Of a stretch of DNA of 64,000 nt, positions 1 to 12,555 are shown in pieces; the stretch's first letter is position 1, and every line of letters starts with the position of its first letter. The position numbers and the translations under genes are program-made. This DNA is from Antennarius striatus (Eukaryota; Chordata; Actinopteri; Lophiiformes; Antennariidae): positions 3,215,501 through 3,279,500 of the forward strand of contig NC_090792.1 in assembly GCF_040054535.1 (NCBI RefSeq), written 5' to 3'. The notes under the pieces were generated by a model. It saw nothing but the letters and a program-made list of their open reading frames with translations. It did not search any database and was not told where the DNA came from.

Positions 1-2480
1 GTTTACCCTTGGAGACACAATCATTGAGGTGCAATCAGTAGCGTTTGGACTGATGGATGAACACTTTAATAAAAACAAACCCACATTTCAGGTGAAAAAA
101 AATCTGAAGAAACAAAATGAGATATTTCAACAGCACCGTTTTCTGTGATCAAACCACAGGGGCAGCAATGGGGGCAGATACTAGTTTGCCCCTGTTCATC
201 CCACTAAGGAGATGGTGTTTTACCTGCTTTGGTTTGTTTTTTGTCTGCTATGAAACATAGATTGAGATGTTTTGGAGTAAGTCAGGTTTGTCCCAAGAAA
301 CATTGCATCACATTTTGGTTGCATTCCAGAACATCATCTGGATCTTAGGATTCTTTGTCATTGCCGAATAAGCCAGTGCGTCTAAATGTTGCCTACAAAG
401 TTCTACCTAAAACATCTAATGGTATCCCCGTGAGATCTACCACACATGTTCACAAACAGTGTTACATGGATTCAGGTGATGTGATGATGCAAAACCTTTC
501 AAATTGTACGGCTCACAGAGAAGTCAGGACATCGGGATAACAAATATGATTAATAAAGATTTTAACAAAGATTTTAACGAAGGTCAAACTACGAGAGCTA
601 CGCCAAGCTTGACACACCTTCAGAAGCTGATGATAAAGATCCTGAAGAAAATCATCATTAGTAAAATAAAACTCCAGTTGAGTAGCTATGGCATTAAGTT
701 GGTAATGCTACACACACACATGCTATGTTTTCATCTATCTCTAGGAAACAAATGATAAGCTTCAGGATCTGTACGTCACTAAAAGGCAATGAATAACTTT
801 GACCTGTGGTCTGCAAAAAACAAAAACAAAAGGCCCTTTCAGCAACATCTTCTGGACGTCATTGTCTTCATCAGCTGATAATGTTGGGACTTGCTCGGTT
901 GTCATCTTGTAGCCACAGAGTTGGATTTTGGTCACATCCCATTGGTTGACATCATTACTCTGTTCTTTCTAAGGCAGTCTTTCATAGTCCAAAAGTTATG
1001 GAACATGATTCTGATTAAGATGCCATCTAAATACTTCTGCTTCTTTTCATTCCATTTAATGAAACTTGATTCATCTTTATTTTGTCAAGTAGCGGAGACA
1101 TGGATGACCGGACAGCAGGCATATCATCAGCGAGTGATGTTTCCAGTGTTCCATGTTGGTATATTACCCTCCTGAATTCCTTCAGTCTTTCAGCTCGGGT
1201 GCGCCGCTCACATGGGCTTCAAAACACATTGTCGCGTTTTAAGTTAACCTGCGCTTTGAGTCAGAGACGGCAGGCAGGAGAGTGGCATTATCAAGACGTT
1301 GGCCTAGCATGCCCCCTCTGATGAAAGTATCCAAAAATTTAAAGAGCTGATCCTAAATTCGCGATTGAAAGCAGTTAAAAGAAGACTAGTTGGATGGTAG
1401 AAGGGTTGGATGAAGGTACTGCCCTAACATCCTCTGTTTCTTGTATTTACCATCTTTCACAATCAGCTAGAAAAGACCTTGTTGCAGAGCAGCAGAGGAC
1501 TTCTGAGGTAACAGGACTGACTCCCCAGGAGGAGACATGTGTGGCTTTATCAGCTGATCCCAGTACAGTACAGTTTCTGTGCAGGGAAAAATACAGCAGG
1601 ACAGATATAGAACAAGGTTAAAGAAGGACATGTTGTGGATGCTCTCAGGCCATTCTCTCCCCTCCTCCAACGTTTAGCCTCATTCTTTCTGCCAGGTCTG
1701 TCAGGCCTTGTTGCTGCTACACACTTGAACAAGGAAAGTGAGTCAGAGCCTGAAAAAGGAAACTGTCCTGATGCCAAAGATAGCAATCTTGAGACAGGGT
1801 GTGGCTGTCCACTTTCCTCCTTATACTACTGCTCTTCGACCTGCGTCCTTTACGGCTCACTCTGCTTCTCCTCTCTCAGAACGTAGCTTCAGAGTAGCGC
1901 CAACATTCACACTGGTCGCTTTTACGGAGATTAAACACTCATAGCAGGCAAAAATCAATGTCACAGAGTCTGTTTATTGAATGAAGTCTGTCTCTATTTT
2001 CTTAAACGCTTATCATCACATCGCAGAGACTACTGCTGATTCTCTATTTCAAAGTTTAATTAATGTCACACTCGATTACTAGTTTCCTAAAGCAAGAGTT
2101 TAAAGTCATGTTCTGTGTGTTATCAACTTGCATGAATTTGTGAAAAACACTGTAAATACAAATACAACACAGGCATATCACCTTTAAAAGTAGATACAGC
2201 TCGTCATTTAGCTGATATTGATCTTGTTATACAACCAGCAGACACATTGATAGTTAGCATTCATTCAGCATTCAGTCCACTTTCTATCCACTTGCTAAAT
2301 TAGGCTGAAATCCAAAAATAATCAAACAAATGGATTCCAAGTGGTGGAAAAGTTGCTTCAGTTCTTGGCTGAACATATTTACTTGATCTGGGTTAGTAAA
2401 AGCAGTAAAGGTGTGACAAAACAATAGAATAGAATACTGAAAACCAAATAAGATGCTGAAAAGTGCTAAAATGCCCAGCT
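1..2480. other. Gene-free DNA, left edge
   Basis: Only short, unsupported frames occur on either strand. No splice-bounded coding segment was recognised. HHAT, the human neighbour after SERTAD4, would be expected on the minus strand to the left, but none of its membrane-segment exons was seen here. Confidence 0.6.
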
Positions 2481-2489
2481 GAGCTGAGC

Positions 2490-2562
2490 AGTAGTAGTAG
2501 AACTTTATTGATCCCTTAAGGAGGTTCCGTCAGGGAAATTGACATTGAGGACTAGAGCAGGA
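2490..2562 (-). repeat. L2/CR1-like LINE 3' tail
   Basis: On the minus strand the segment reads TCAATTTCCCTGACGG, then GGGATCAATAAAGTTCTACT, the familiar LINE 3' terminus with a short TAC repeat. It is only about 70 bp long and probably a severely 5'-truncated insertion. Confidence 0.6.
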
Positions 2563-2593
2563 TGGTAATTCTATCAAACTTTGTTGCTCATGA

Positions 2594-2594
<1 letters not shown>

Positions 2595-2624
<30 letters not shown>
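2595..2624. repeat. (AC)n microsatellite
   Basis: Short AC run of about 15 units beside a LINE 3' tail. Similar short AC or GT runs occur at 4,780-4,800, 6,998-7,020 and 31,517-31,547. Confidence 0.95.
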
Positions 2625-2625
<1 letters not shown>

Positions 2626-3961
2626 CCACACAGTCTTGCTCTTCTTACCATTAGAGAAAAGTTGTTTTCAGCCCTTGACCTTCTCAGTTAACAGTGTATA
2701 ATTCATTATAATATCCATATCATCTATTTTACACACACATTATTAACCTGATATCAGCAGGGTCTCATCTGTTTGAGCATGTGGACAACAAGATACCACA
2801 GTAAGATGAGATTAAATGTGCTTCTTTTTTTTTTAAACTAATGCATTCAAAGGTTTATTTCTAAGGAATTAAATCTCCTTAAGTCTTCTTTTAGATATGG
2901 TTCAACAAAATGCATTGTTAGTGCTATTTTTACTTCAAGACACTTACCCAGTAAAATGAGTGTGTAGTTATTGTACACAAGCTACAGTGAAAGATTTACT
3001 GGTGGAGAACAGCAGTGTGCCTCACTGTCAAGGAATCATCTGGTTTCCAACAGCGTCTCTCCTGCACTGAAAATACAGGCAAATTATGCATGAAGACCCA
3101 GAAACATCAGCAGAAAGTCAGAGAGCCGACTGTTATGTAAGATGAATCAACTCTGACCTATCCATCTATCTGCCTGTTCATCTATCTGTCTATCTAGCTG
3201 CCTGGCTGTCTGTCTATCTGTCTGTCTGTCTGTTAATGCTAAAAACAGACGGAGGGCTGAAGCAGAGGAATTCTGTCTCTGAGTTGGGCGACAGCAGAAC
3301 AAGAAGGAAAAAGGAAAATCCTGACAATATGTTTGAAGCTGTGACAGACGGAGGTGAGTCGAGTGGAGGAGGGGTGGGACCTCAGAGGCTTTGGAGCCAA
3401 TTTGAGGACCTTGTGATGCAAAACCAGTCCTCAGCAACAGACAGTTCCCATGGCAACGGCGAGCTGCCAAAGTTCCTTGTTGACAAATGACAGCTCCCCT
3501 CTCCTCACTACTCGCCCTACGATATATGTGTGTGTGTGTGTGTGTGTTTTGGCAAATCTCCAGTTTTTGGCCCAAGGGGATGAGGGGTGAAGGGGAAGAA
3601 GGAACATTGTGTTATATATGCAGACATTCATGTGGTATTAAGATACACATCTGGACGGTCACAGAACAACAATGGTAACAGTGCTGGCATGTCATTACCG
3701 ATAGTGTTGTGTAATGGAATAGTAGATTTATCTTTTACACTACATTATGTACATTACATAATTACAATGCCAGAGGTAATAGCACCTATGGTCTGTGTAA
3801 TAGTGATTTCCCACCAGGTGTACTGGTACTGGGTTTCATGCAGCAACTGGAATAATTAATTAGATGACTAGAATTATGCTTTGGAAACAAAACAAAAAAA
3901 AATACATTGAGTCTGGTAAAACATGTTTATTATTTAAAAATATAGAGCAGAGAATTTGTAC

Positions 3962-4300
3962 GAAGGGTGCAGTGGGTAGCGCTGTCGCCTCACAACAAGA
4001 AGGTTCCGGGTTCAATTCCTTTCTGTGTGGAGTGTGTATGTTCTCCCCGTGTCTGTGTGGGTTCTCTCCAGGTTCTCTGGCTTCCTCGCACCTCCCATAA
4101 CATGCAGCTAAGGTGATCTGCTCACACCAAATTGTCCATAGGTGTGAGTGCTTATTAGTCTTTCCGGTGACACCGCAATGAGCTGGCGTCTTATCTGGGG
4201 TATACCCTGCCTTTTGCCCATGGCCAGCTTGGTAGGCTCCAGCAGACCCGTGACCCGCAAGGTACATAAGCGACTGTGTATGAATGATCACAATCGGTGG
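3962..4300 (+). repeat. tRNA-derived SINE copy
   Basis: The copy begins with a tRNA-like head: A-box-like GTGCAGTGGGTAGCGCTGTC and B-box-like GGTTCCGGGTTCAATTCC. The body (TGTGTGGAGTGTGTATGTTC, CCCCGTGTCTG, AACATGCAGCTAAGGTGATC) matches the AFC-type SINE family of percomorph fish as I recall it. The 3' part (GATGAGCTGGCGTC-like, TAGGCTCCAGCAGACCC) is also present but decayed. It is not a functional tRNA gene because no cloverleaf can form. Confidence 0.75.
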
Positions 4301-7105
4301 ATTGCAATTGTTGGAATTTGTATGAAAACAAATGGAGAAAATGACTGAAATTTTAAAATTTGATAAAAAGTTCCGTTGTGTGATTGTTATGGACAAATGG
4401 CCAGATAGATGTTTAAAATAACTGAAGGTAAGAAATACATGACTATAATACAGGACTGAAATCAATAACATACTAAAATACAAATTAACAGGTAACAGAC
4501 CTATTAAAGGACTGGTTAAACTGTTGATCCAATGGTTACCTGGTTGACAAATTGCTGTTGACAAAATTCTGCCTGTTTTTATTGTGATACCATTAACTTC
4601 TCAAGATGATGATTACATTTGAAAAACTCTTGTTCAATGTGCATCTCAACATTAACGCTTTAAAATATACTGCTGTGTGTTGTTTGTGCAGGCGTACTGC
4701 AGTCGGTTAATAACAATGGGTGTCGTGAAAAAAGAGATCCGGAGGAATCTGAAGCAGCAGGGCGGCTCAGCAGCAGGAGACACACACACACACACACACA
4801 TACACCCCTGCAGCAGAAGTGTCACAAGCAGATCTTCCGTCCTCACCTCGCGACGGAGCTGTCAGGATGTTCAGATCCATGATTTAACCTCATTTCACAA
4901 TGATCCGTCCTCCGGAAACACACACACACCTACACACTCCTGCAGCCTGTGCTGCAAGAGCTGAGGCGCTTTCAAGTAATCACAATTAATGTTGTGCAAA
5001 ATATACAAAATTATACAATAATAATCTAGTAATTAGACACACAGTGAGATCTAAGACTGGATCAAGGTAACGTCTGATTTCAAGCAGACTGACGTTTGGA
5101 CGACACGCTGCATCCCTTCACACAAAAAAAACTTTGATGATTAATACACTGTAGTCTTTAATTGGCTAATTGTTTTAGCAGTGGAAGCTCCTTCTGTTTG
5201 TGTGTTGTGTGTATCTGAACTGAATACTGAAGGTGCAACAGATAGAAGAGGAGGGCAGGGAGGAGTGTGGGGGTGACTGCTCCGAGTGTAATGTCAGAAA
5301 GATTAACCAGACCTGAGCAGCAGGGTGACACCTGAGAGACGTTTGACAAGAGCAATAAGCTGAGGTGCTGCGCTCCAGTGCACAGCGCATGGGATGGAGG
5401 AACACACACACATGCACGCACGAACGAACGCACACACACGCACACATACACACTGTGCTGCAAGCTACAGGGTTGTAATGCAAATGTAAAGGAATAAAAT
5501 GGAAGCCAGGTTTGTTGTAACGTTTCGTTTACTGATGTTTACACTTGTCACAGAACATCACATGAAATAATATTAATAATAATAATAATAATAATAATAA
5601 AAGCGCTAACTTGCTCTTTTGTGTTTAATTATAGACAATGCAATACACGTTTTCATTCCAGAAACAAATATTGCTTTGTCAAATTTTTTTGATTTGTAAA
5701 AAATAACACCAATTATAGCGTAGGGTTTTTATAATTTAAGTAGGCTGGTACTCATTAGTTCTTGTACCTATCTAGTCGTAGAGTTGTCACTGATGCCTAA
5801 ACAGTCAAAACGATATAAACTGTTATTTCGTACATCAGAGAAATAAAAACAGGACACATAAGGTGGGAGTAATTCCACCCTCTAATTCTTGCACCTTATG
5901 GTGCATCACAGAGAAGAGACGATGAGCGACTGATAGAATCTTTCCATTTTGACACCTTTGGATCCTCTCCAGAGGAACAGGATGAGATGTACAAACAAAC
6001 TAGACACCACTGTTCATGCCACCATGAGGGGATCATATATGGAACTTTGATTCCATCCTCCACTGGTTTCCTTTATTCAGTCAGAAAATGCATGTTTCAA
6101 CCACATATTTTAAAATGATATACTTATTCTTCAGTTCTTACATAAACACATGATTTTGGTTTGTAACAAACCTACAGAGGCAGATCATATCGGAATACTT
6201 CAATGGTTCACTGAACTTTTTTTGTTTCAGTTCACTTCTTTGGGGGAAACTTCACTTTCATGTCAAGAGCCAGGTGAAAGAATACTGACATCATCGTCAA
6301 ATAGTTATCCAGGTCTTCCCTGCCTTGTTGGGTTAACGGAACATATAGATCTGTGACGAGGCTAGAAACGGAGTCAGCTGTGTGATTCAACAATTTTTTT
6401 TTTCTGTTAAAAATATGTTTAACCCTTCAAATTTAAGCCAAATAAACCATAACACACCAATACTGGTTAAGAGTGACAGAAAGGAGGCAGTGAACACTTG
6501 AAGCTTTTCAAGCCTTGTGTTTTAAGCGTCAATGACAGGCAGCTTTACGTTTGAGCCCTCTCAGGTAGGTGGCGCTATATAACATGCATTTTGAACTAAA
6601 ACGGATGGGGGGAGGGGAGTTTACTTCAAAATTTAATAGACATCTGAAAGAATCTCGTCATTTAACTGTCCTGTTTTAGTCACAACCGTTTGAAACGCAA
6701 AAAAAGGAACAAGAACATTTAACACACAATATAAGATGCATCTATAAAAACACTAAGGCACTTGAACTTGTGATTTAACATTTCCACTGTTTAGGATTGT
6801 TCTTTAAAATAATCTGAATAATACGCATTGTGCCATCGCTGCAACACAGTCGCTCGCCATTGCCTGAGACGTCAGCATCAAGATCGACAGGCACACATAA
6901 TTACGTGCAACCTCTGTTTAATAAAAAAGATGACCTTAAAATCAAGTTTTAAAATGCTACATCAAATCTTACCAACACACATACATGTACACACTGACAC
7001 ACACACACACACACACACACCCAAACCCACAACCCTTCATTTCATAGGTTAGTTTAGGGTCCTGAAAAGAGACCTTTGCACCAATTTAAAGCCCCACTGG
7101 AGACT
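4301..7105. other. Gene-free DNA between a SINE and SERTAD4
   Basis: Contains short AC/AAT repeats and a small inverted repeat at 5,858-5,903 (CATAAGGTG and CACCTTATG). Nothing else is recognisable. The right part may include distal SERTAD4 3' UTR. Confidence 0.5.
5572..5601. repeat. (AAT)n microsatellite
   Basis: About ten AAT units in gene-free DNA left of SERTAD4. Confidence 0.95.
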
Positions 7106-7111
7106 TTTATT
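7106..7111 (-). promoter_or_regulatory. Candidate SERTAD4 poly(A) signal
   Basis: AATAAA on the minus strand, about 355 nt past the SERTAD4 stop codon. It is a canonical hexamer at a plausible distance. SERTAD4 3' UTRs can be long, so a more distal site further left may be used instead. No transcript evidence is available. Confidence 0.3.
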
Positions 7112-7466
7112 TTTGTGCTGTTGGGCATGAACATGGTCTTAGAGACAGTGCAATAGCAAACGTTACTTCACCTTTCGGTGAGAGATGCCACCATATGCTA
7201 GTAATCTTTAGAATTGTGTTTCCGAGGCCAACAGTTGCCATGAATTGTCTAATTGCTGCATCATACGGTAACACTAGTTGCAGAGTTGAATTAAATGTGT
7301 CTGTGTGCCACCTCGGGAGTATTTTAGACCATTAAAATTAAGCTGATTCGACACTTCTATAGTAAGGGCAAATCACACTTTCTTCTCGATGAGGAGCAGT
7401 AATTCTAAATTGATGGCGGTTATCGTCATCAGTACATTTTCCTTCCAAAAGATTTTAATGTAATTT

Positions 7467-8342
7467 CTACTGTTTATGAGCCCTGTGGTGCCAGAAGCCC
7501 ACCTTATACAGCTGCCTCTCTGATGCTTTAGTGTCCCACTGACATGGTCTCACTACCTGCTCATCTTCTTCTTCCTCCTCATCTTCCTCCTCCTGGTCTA
7601 CCTCCTCCTCTCCTACCCTACCTGTCATGCAACTATTCTCTCCTGTCGCTGTGTGTGCATGACCCATCATGGTCCTAGTCCTACCTTTCTGTCTTGACTT
7701 GTCCTTAACAACATAAAGGGAAGGTCTGCCTTGTCTTCGTTCATTATCTTCTTCCTCCTCCTCCTCTTCCTCGTCTTCTTCATCTTCTTCTTCATTCTCC
7801 TCATCCTCATCCTCGTCATCGTGCTCCTCTATGGCGACTGTCAGCCCTAGTTTACTCTGACTAGCTAGCTGAAAGAAGGAGGAGGAGTGCGGTGTGGCAG
7901 GGCAGGTTGAGAACGCCCCATCATACATGGAGAAAGGGAGGTGGAAGTAGTGTCCCGCAGCAGCAGCAGCTGCGTAGATGCAGCAGCACGTCTGGGTGCA
8001 GTCAGGACGAAGATCTCCCTGTCCTCCACGCACCATCCGGAAACGCTTACGGAATGGCGGTCCCACTTGGGGGGCCAAGCAGATCCGCGTGGGTACCGTT
8101 CCATGGAGTGCCTGGTGAGCCGGGTTAGCGCCTGATGGTAGGATGCATGGGGTAGAAGTAGATGCTGGGTTGGGGGGAAAGCACCAGTCGGTGCTCTGGA
8201 GCAGGATCTCGGCTCGGAGGCGTCGCAGGAGGTTGTTCACGAGGACAGAGCGTCGAAGGAAAGTCTCTGGGTCCTCAATAAACCGCATCTTCTCCAGGGA
8301 GAGGCGCAGCACATGAGCACGCTCCTCCAAAACGGGTGCAAC
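7467..8342 (-). CDS. sertad4: SERTAD4 last coding exon with SERTA motif
   Basis: The exon starts after acceptor TCCTTCAG| with VAPVLEERAHVLRLSLEKMR and carries residues 92-382. The SERTA motif covers roughly residues 96-143 (LEERAHVL, DPETFLRRSVLVNNLLRRL). A basic FRKRFRM patch at about 188-194 is a possible nuclear localisation signal. A cysteine/alanine segment (CTQTCCCIYAAAAAAGHYF) follows, then two acidic tracts at about 263-291 and 336-353. The first acidic tract is nearly pure Asp/Glu, encoded by 7743-7829. The acidic tracts and the C-terminus (ending WHHRAHKQ) differ from the mammalian protein and account for the extra length. Acidic tails in SERTA proteins can act in transactivation; that is not shown here. 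Stop TAA is at 7469-7467. Confidence 0.95.
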   Translation of the reverse strand, partial: VAPVLEERAHVLRLSLEKMRFIEDPETFLRRSVLVNNLLRRLRAEILLQSTDWCFPPNPASTSTPCILPSGANPAHQALHGTVPTRICLAPQVGPPFRKRFRMVRGGQGDLRPDCTQTCCCIYAAAAAAGHYFHLPFSMYDGAFSTCPATPHSSSFFQLASQSKLGLTVAIEEHDDEDEDEENEEEDEEDEEEEEEEEDNERRQGRPSLYVVKDKSRQKGRTRTMMGHAHTATGENSCMTGRVGEEEVDQEEEDEEEEEDEQVVRPCQWDTKASERQLYKVGFWHHRAHKQ

Positions 8343-8821
8343 CTGAAGGACATTCAGCTGTTAGAACTACAAAACCATTTATTTTTTAATATATTAATGC
8401 AATCACAATTCCTGTTCATTTTCCCAGGACACTTGATACAGTTTAAAAGTTTAAAATGCCTTTTCTAGATTGTGACTTCTGTTGTCATCAGAGCTGCCAA
8501 ACATGAGCCCCTGAACAGTAATAATGAAGGATCTAGTCTATGCTTTTCCATTATCATGGTTGAGTTTTTATTCCAAATGTCACGTTTCAAAGTATAAGAG
8601 TTGTTTTTCCTCTGTATTGAATTTCTATAATGAAACAAAATGAAAAAACACATAAAATATAGCCGTCTGCCACCAATCCTTCCAAGTACTTTTATACAAC
8701 TCAAAATGAAATAGACTTGAAGAGACTACATAATGACACAGCAGCTCTTTCCAGAAGGTTACCGGGTGAATTAAATATTGTCTTGATAGATGATGTTCTC
8801 TGAATGTTAGCGTTTACTTAC

Positions 8822-8940
8822 TGTCTGGCAGTACGTCCTGAAACTGAAGGGAGGGTCATCTTCATCATCGACAAACTTTCTCTTGAAGTATGTGATCCTT
8901 GATACTGAGACATGATCGGGAACTTGTCTGCAGGAGGTTC
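8822..8940 (-). CDS. sertad4: SERTAD4 second coding exon
   Basis: A 119-nt exon with acceptor TTTGTCTGCAG| and donor CAGACA|GTAAGT. It encodes residues 52-91, with GTSCRQVPDHVSVSR followed by ITYFKRKFVDDEDDPPFSF. The ITYFKRK(Y/F)V-acidic-PP block is conserved in SERTAD4 and holds a basic FKRK stretch next to an acidic cluster. Entry is phase 1 and exit phase 0, so the reading frame runs cleanly into the SERTA exon. A competing AG lies 13 nt further in (CCTGCAG), but using it would break the frame. Confidence 0.92.
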
Positions 8941-9173
8941 CTGCAGACAAAAAGACAACTTTATGTTATCCCATCAGGGAGATAACGGGCATTTGTACTG
9001 TAATCGTAACTACTGTTTTTTCTAATCTGGTGATGGTTATTTAAATGGACTCTAATGGTAAAGATTTCAACAGAGCTGAGTTGCAGATTGCCAGAAACAA
9101 TTTTCTCCATTAATAAGCTAGAAAAGGTAAAGTACAGTGGAGTGCAGTAATCCATCCCTTATTCAATCTTCAA

Positions 9174-9806
9174 GGGGCTTGTTCAGACTGGTTATCTATA
9201 TCCAATTGTCATCCCATCCAGATTGATATCGGATGTCTCGTTTGTAGTCTGAACAGTCACACACCACATGAAATCCGATTCTAGCCGGACGGATCGAAAC
9301 CACATTTGGGAGGTAGTTTCATATGGGATATGGACAGATGCGTCTCAATCTGAAAAGCTCTAAACAATCCGATCGGATATGATGGACTGTGAAGTCATAT
9401 CCGCGACGCGAGAGCAAGGCACCAGAAGGAAGAGCATCACACATTACGGAGCGGTAAAAAAATGGAAGAAGTGGACAATATCTGGTGTGTGTGTGTGTGA
9501 TTTTCTCCACCTCTACCAGACAGTGATATCGCCAATAAGCTAAGATATCAAAACTTAATGTTCGTCGTTGTTGTTGCTACCAACGCAAATTATATGACCT
9601 CACACTAAACACGCACTGACCGACGCCTTTGCCCCGACATCGTTGCTAGGGTAACCTGTCAGATCAGCCAATAATGTAGCCCAGTCTGAACAGAGCCAGG
9701 ACGCATTTGAACACTTGCTAAAAACAGTATGAATAGACAGCCCTAAAAATTAGATATGAAAGAAAACCTGATCGGTATCTGATATGTCTGCAGTCTGAAC
9801 GCAGCC
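9174..9806. mobile_element. Non-autonomous DNA transposon with GTTCAGACTG termini
   Basis: The left end GGGGCTTGTTCAGACTGG and the right end CAGTCTGAACGCAGCC are inverted repeats of each other. Internal copies of AGTCTGAACAG occur near 9,247 and 9,681. This terminal pattern is common in fish MITEs, probably of the hAT group. No transposase remnant was seen and no clean target duplication could be read. Confidence 0.55.
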
Positions 9807-9939
9807 AAGATGCACAGCTTCACTACATCACAGATTTTTAGTAAGTAGCCACCTTGATATACGATACAGCATCTGTGTGTGCACTCCATTCCGAGACTCA
9901 TGTTTCCTCCTGCAACTTTTCATTAATACAAAAGTGTTT

Positions 9940-10133
9940 TAAACAGTCTTTAAGAGTGTGGGAATAGGTAATACAGATACAAGGTGGATTAATATCAGTA
10001 TGGGGAGGGTTCATAAACGTTTAAATGATAGTAAATAATAAAATAAATAGTTCATCGCTATATTGCGGAATTTCATTTTTTGAGGGTGGTCCTAGAATGC
10101 ATTAACCGTGAGTAACAAGGAATTACTGTATGT
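9940..10133 (+). repeat. Partial pogo-like MITE
   Basis: The right half of the family seen at 26,360: TAATACAGATACAAGGTGG, GGTTCATAAACGTTTAAAT and ATCGCTATATTGCGGAATTT, ending GGAATTACTGTA. The left terminus is not recognisable. It lies in the intron between SERTAD4 coding exons 1 and 2. Confidence 0.6.
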
Positions 10134-11490
10134 CTAAAGACAGCGATACTCCAGCAACTGCTGATGCAGACAGGCCACAAATCTATCTATTGTAGGTGAG
10201 TGTGTGTATGCCCCCCCCCCCCGCCCCATGCATAAAGAAATCACCGAACACTTGAAGCCATGTAAGTCAGTTCAGTAAATTAATCTGTTATGAGTGAAAT
10301 GGCGTTTTAACTTTTAAGTCTTTTGTTCTTTATTAATTTAATCAACCTTTCTATTAAACTGGAAATGTCAGCCTGGACTACAGTGTCACACGGTGTGTGT
10401 TTTCTCACTGGGGACCTACATGAGTTGGATCAGTTGTGGTAAGGTCCCCCTAACATTGAACGGTTCTGTCACTCCAACCATTTTACCTCCTTCAGAGTTT
10501 ATATTCGACACAAAAAAAGGATGCTAAACAAATGCAGCCAACATGTAATCTGCAAGAATCACAACTCCAGATGTTCTAATATTCATTTTAAGTGATGTCA
10601 TTAGCTGCTCCTTAAGAATTATTATCAATATGAAAAGTGTCAAACAAGGAAAAACAAAACTCTGGAGATGTGCATCGGCAGCACACTCACCAGAGCCAGT
10701 CGTCTGTGGTAATGTGTTGAAACACTGTCTCCTATTTTTATTTCCATTGTGCAGTTGTCTTTGGATCAGCCACGGTGTCACTTCCAAGTAAAAAACTTTC
10801 ATCCCTAAGACCCAAAAGCCTGTGAGTCAGCGACTGACATTGATGTTGTGAAGGAATTATCAGCCCAGCAGGAGGGTAGAGGATGCTATCCTGCCCCTAT
10901 CTTACCCCTGCTGTTTTTTTGTCCAATCACATCCTGAGATGTCAAAAGCACAGTTTATTTGTAGATTTTTTGTTTGTTTTTTCTGTCTTTAACATGATTC
11001 TGCTCCAAGACTGGTAAAACTGTCCTTAGATGGTGGTCTGATTAAGGACTTTATTCATAAAGCAATCCTTTCTACTGGTTTCCTTTGGAAATTAAAGTAA
11101 CAGCTGTATCAGTTCCTTTCATGGAAAATATCTGGTTAGCTGATGATAAAACACTGGCCAGTGTTATGAGGACTAATTCTCATCTCGTCCTTTTGATCTT
11201 CAGTCTCAGTTGTTGGTTTTGTAACAGTCGCACAGAAGAACCCCATGAGGAGGATGAATGTTGTGATTGTATTTAATGCCAGCAAACAGCTCGACATTCA
11301 TTTGATGAGATTTGAAGATATTTTTTTGTTTTAATAAAACATATTAAGACATTATGTCATTTGATCTCTTTTTTCCTATTTTTTAAAGTAGCGTTGATAG
11401 GAGTGTGGATAGACTCCTATTCCCTCAGAAATCGTGCACTCCTGAGATATGTGCAATGGTCTGCAAAGAATTATACAATACTATATCCAG

Positions 11491-11711
11491 AGTGTGTGTG
11501 AATGAGAGGGACCCAAATGGAAGAGTGAGGTTACAGAGAGAGATCAAGAAGGTGGAGGATTTTAGGTACTAAGGGTCAATAGTCCAGAGCAATGGAGAGT
11601 GTGGAAAAGAGGTGAAGAAGCATGTACAGGAAGGATGGAACGGGTGGAGAAAAGTGTCAGGTGTGATGTGTGATAGAAGAGTTTCAGCTAAAATGAAAGG
11701 AAATGTGAAAG
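11491..11711 (+). pseudogene. RTE-like LINE fragment, plus strand
   Basis: The plus strand carries the same LINE region as the inverted copy at about 12,590-12,810: the VNERDPNGRVRLQ-like segment, then KKVEDF followed by a stop, then a KEVKKHVQEGWNGWRKVSGV-like segment to MKGNVK. Together the two copies form an inverted repeat. The fragment is interrupted at 11,711 by a hAT-like element. LINE sequence in the same orientation (GACAGTGTCACTGAGGAAAA) resumes at about 12,525-12,555, so the transposon split this copy. Confidence 0.82.
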
Positions 11712-12516
11712 CAGTGGTTCTTAACCTGGGTTCGATCGAACCCTAGGGGTTTGGTGAGTTGGTCTCAGGGGTTTGGCGGAGACAGAGGTCAAGACAAAAC
11801 ACCTGACACATCGTGTCGGGTGGTTTTGCCGAATATACATGGATCACTGTTTACGTTTCGTGATGACACGCCCCCCTTAGCCATCACTGGTTGCAGGTGA
11901 TCACGCTACATCGATTAGCCTACCTGTGCTACATGGGATTTTGTGCACTCAGTAGTCGATTTATGCCTGTCATGATGGTACGTCATCTGATTGCTTTCTT
12001 AATATTTTAATTCATAGTAACTATGTTGAGCAAAAAAAGAAAGTGGTCGGACGAATATGTGCAACGTGAATTTACATGTATTCTATACCGGTGTGATGGG
12101 AGTCAGCGTTCGGCATGATTTTTAATGTCAAGTTGAGCAATTCTAGTCTCGCACTGGCAAAAATACAGGAACACTTCCTTAAGCTGCATAGAAAACAAAA
12201 GAAACAGACTTTGCTGTGAAAACGACATAATACTGTAGTAGCTCTTGCCAAAGTGAACTGGTCTCTCAATAACAACAGCAGAAGTCACACTGATTTGCAG
12301 GTACATCATTTCATTGGAGTTCATGCACATGTCTTGGTTTTCTTCTTTGAAAAAGGTGATATTAATGCACAATTCATGAAATATACCAGTAAATCATATA
12401 CTTTGTCTTAAATTTGAAAAAAATTTTTTTTTTATTTTTTTAATAAAGAAGGGTTCGGTGAGTGATCATATGAAACCGGCAGGGTTCGGTACCTCCAACA
12501 AGGTTAAGAACCACTA
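11712..12516 (+). mobile_element. hAT-like DNA transposon remnant
   Basis: The element starts CAGTGGTTCTTAACCTGGG and ends GGTTAAGAACCACTA, which are imperfect terminal inverted repeats (15 bp, one mismatch at the outermost base). The second repeat layer (GGTTCGATCGAACCC and AGGGTTCGGTACC) is also partly inverted. The flanking 8-mers (TGTGAAAG and GTCCAAAG) match at only four positions, so the target duplication is doubtful. It sits inside an RTE LINE fragment, so it is the younger insertion. The interior holds a short transposase remnant. Confidence 0.75.
12023..12200 (+). pseudogene. hAT transposase N-terminus, frameshifted
   Basis: An ATG at 12023 opens MLSKKRKWSDEYVQREFTCI, a start typical of BED-type hAT transposases (ZBED/SCAND3-like), and reaches a stop after about 30 codons. 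A shifted frame then continues with IFNVKLSNSSLALAKIQEHF followed by LKLH, which fits the downstream part of the same zinc-finger domain. At least one frameshift has broken the reading frame. The catalytic domain is absent, so the element is non-autonomous. Confidence 0.6.
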
Positions 12517-12555
12517 GTCCAAAGACAGTGTCACTGAGGAAAAGAGAGGAGACCA

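Noticed and set aside
3962..4030. tRNA gene
   Set aside because: A and B box-like motifs belong to a SINE head; no cloverleaf forms.
3860..4564. 234-codon minus-strand open frame
   Set aside because: Runs antisense through a tRNA-derived SINE, so the frame is incidental.
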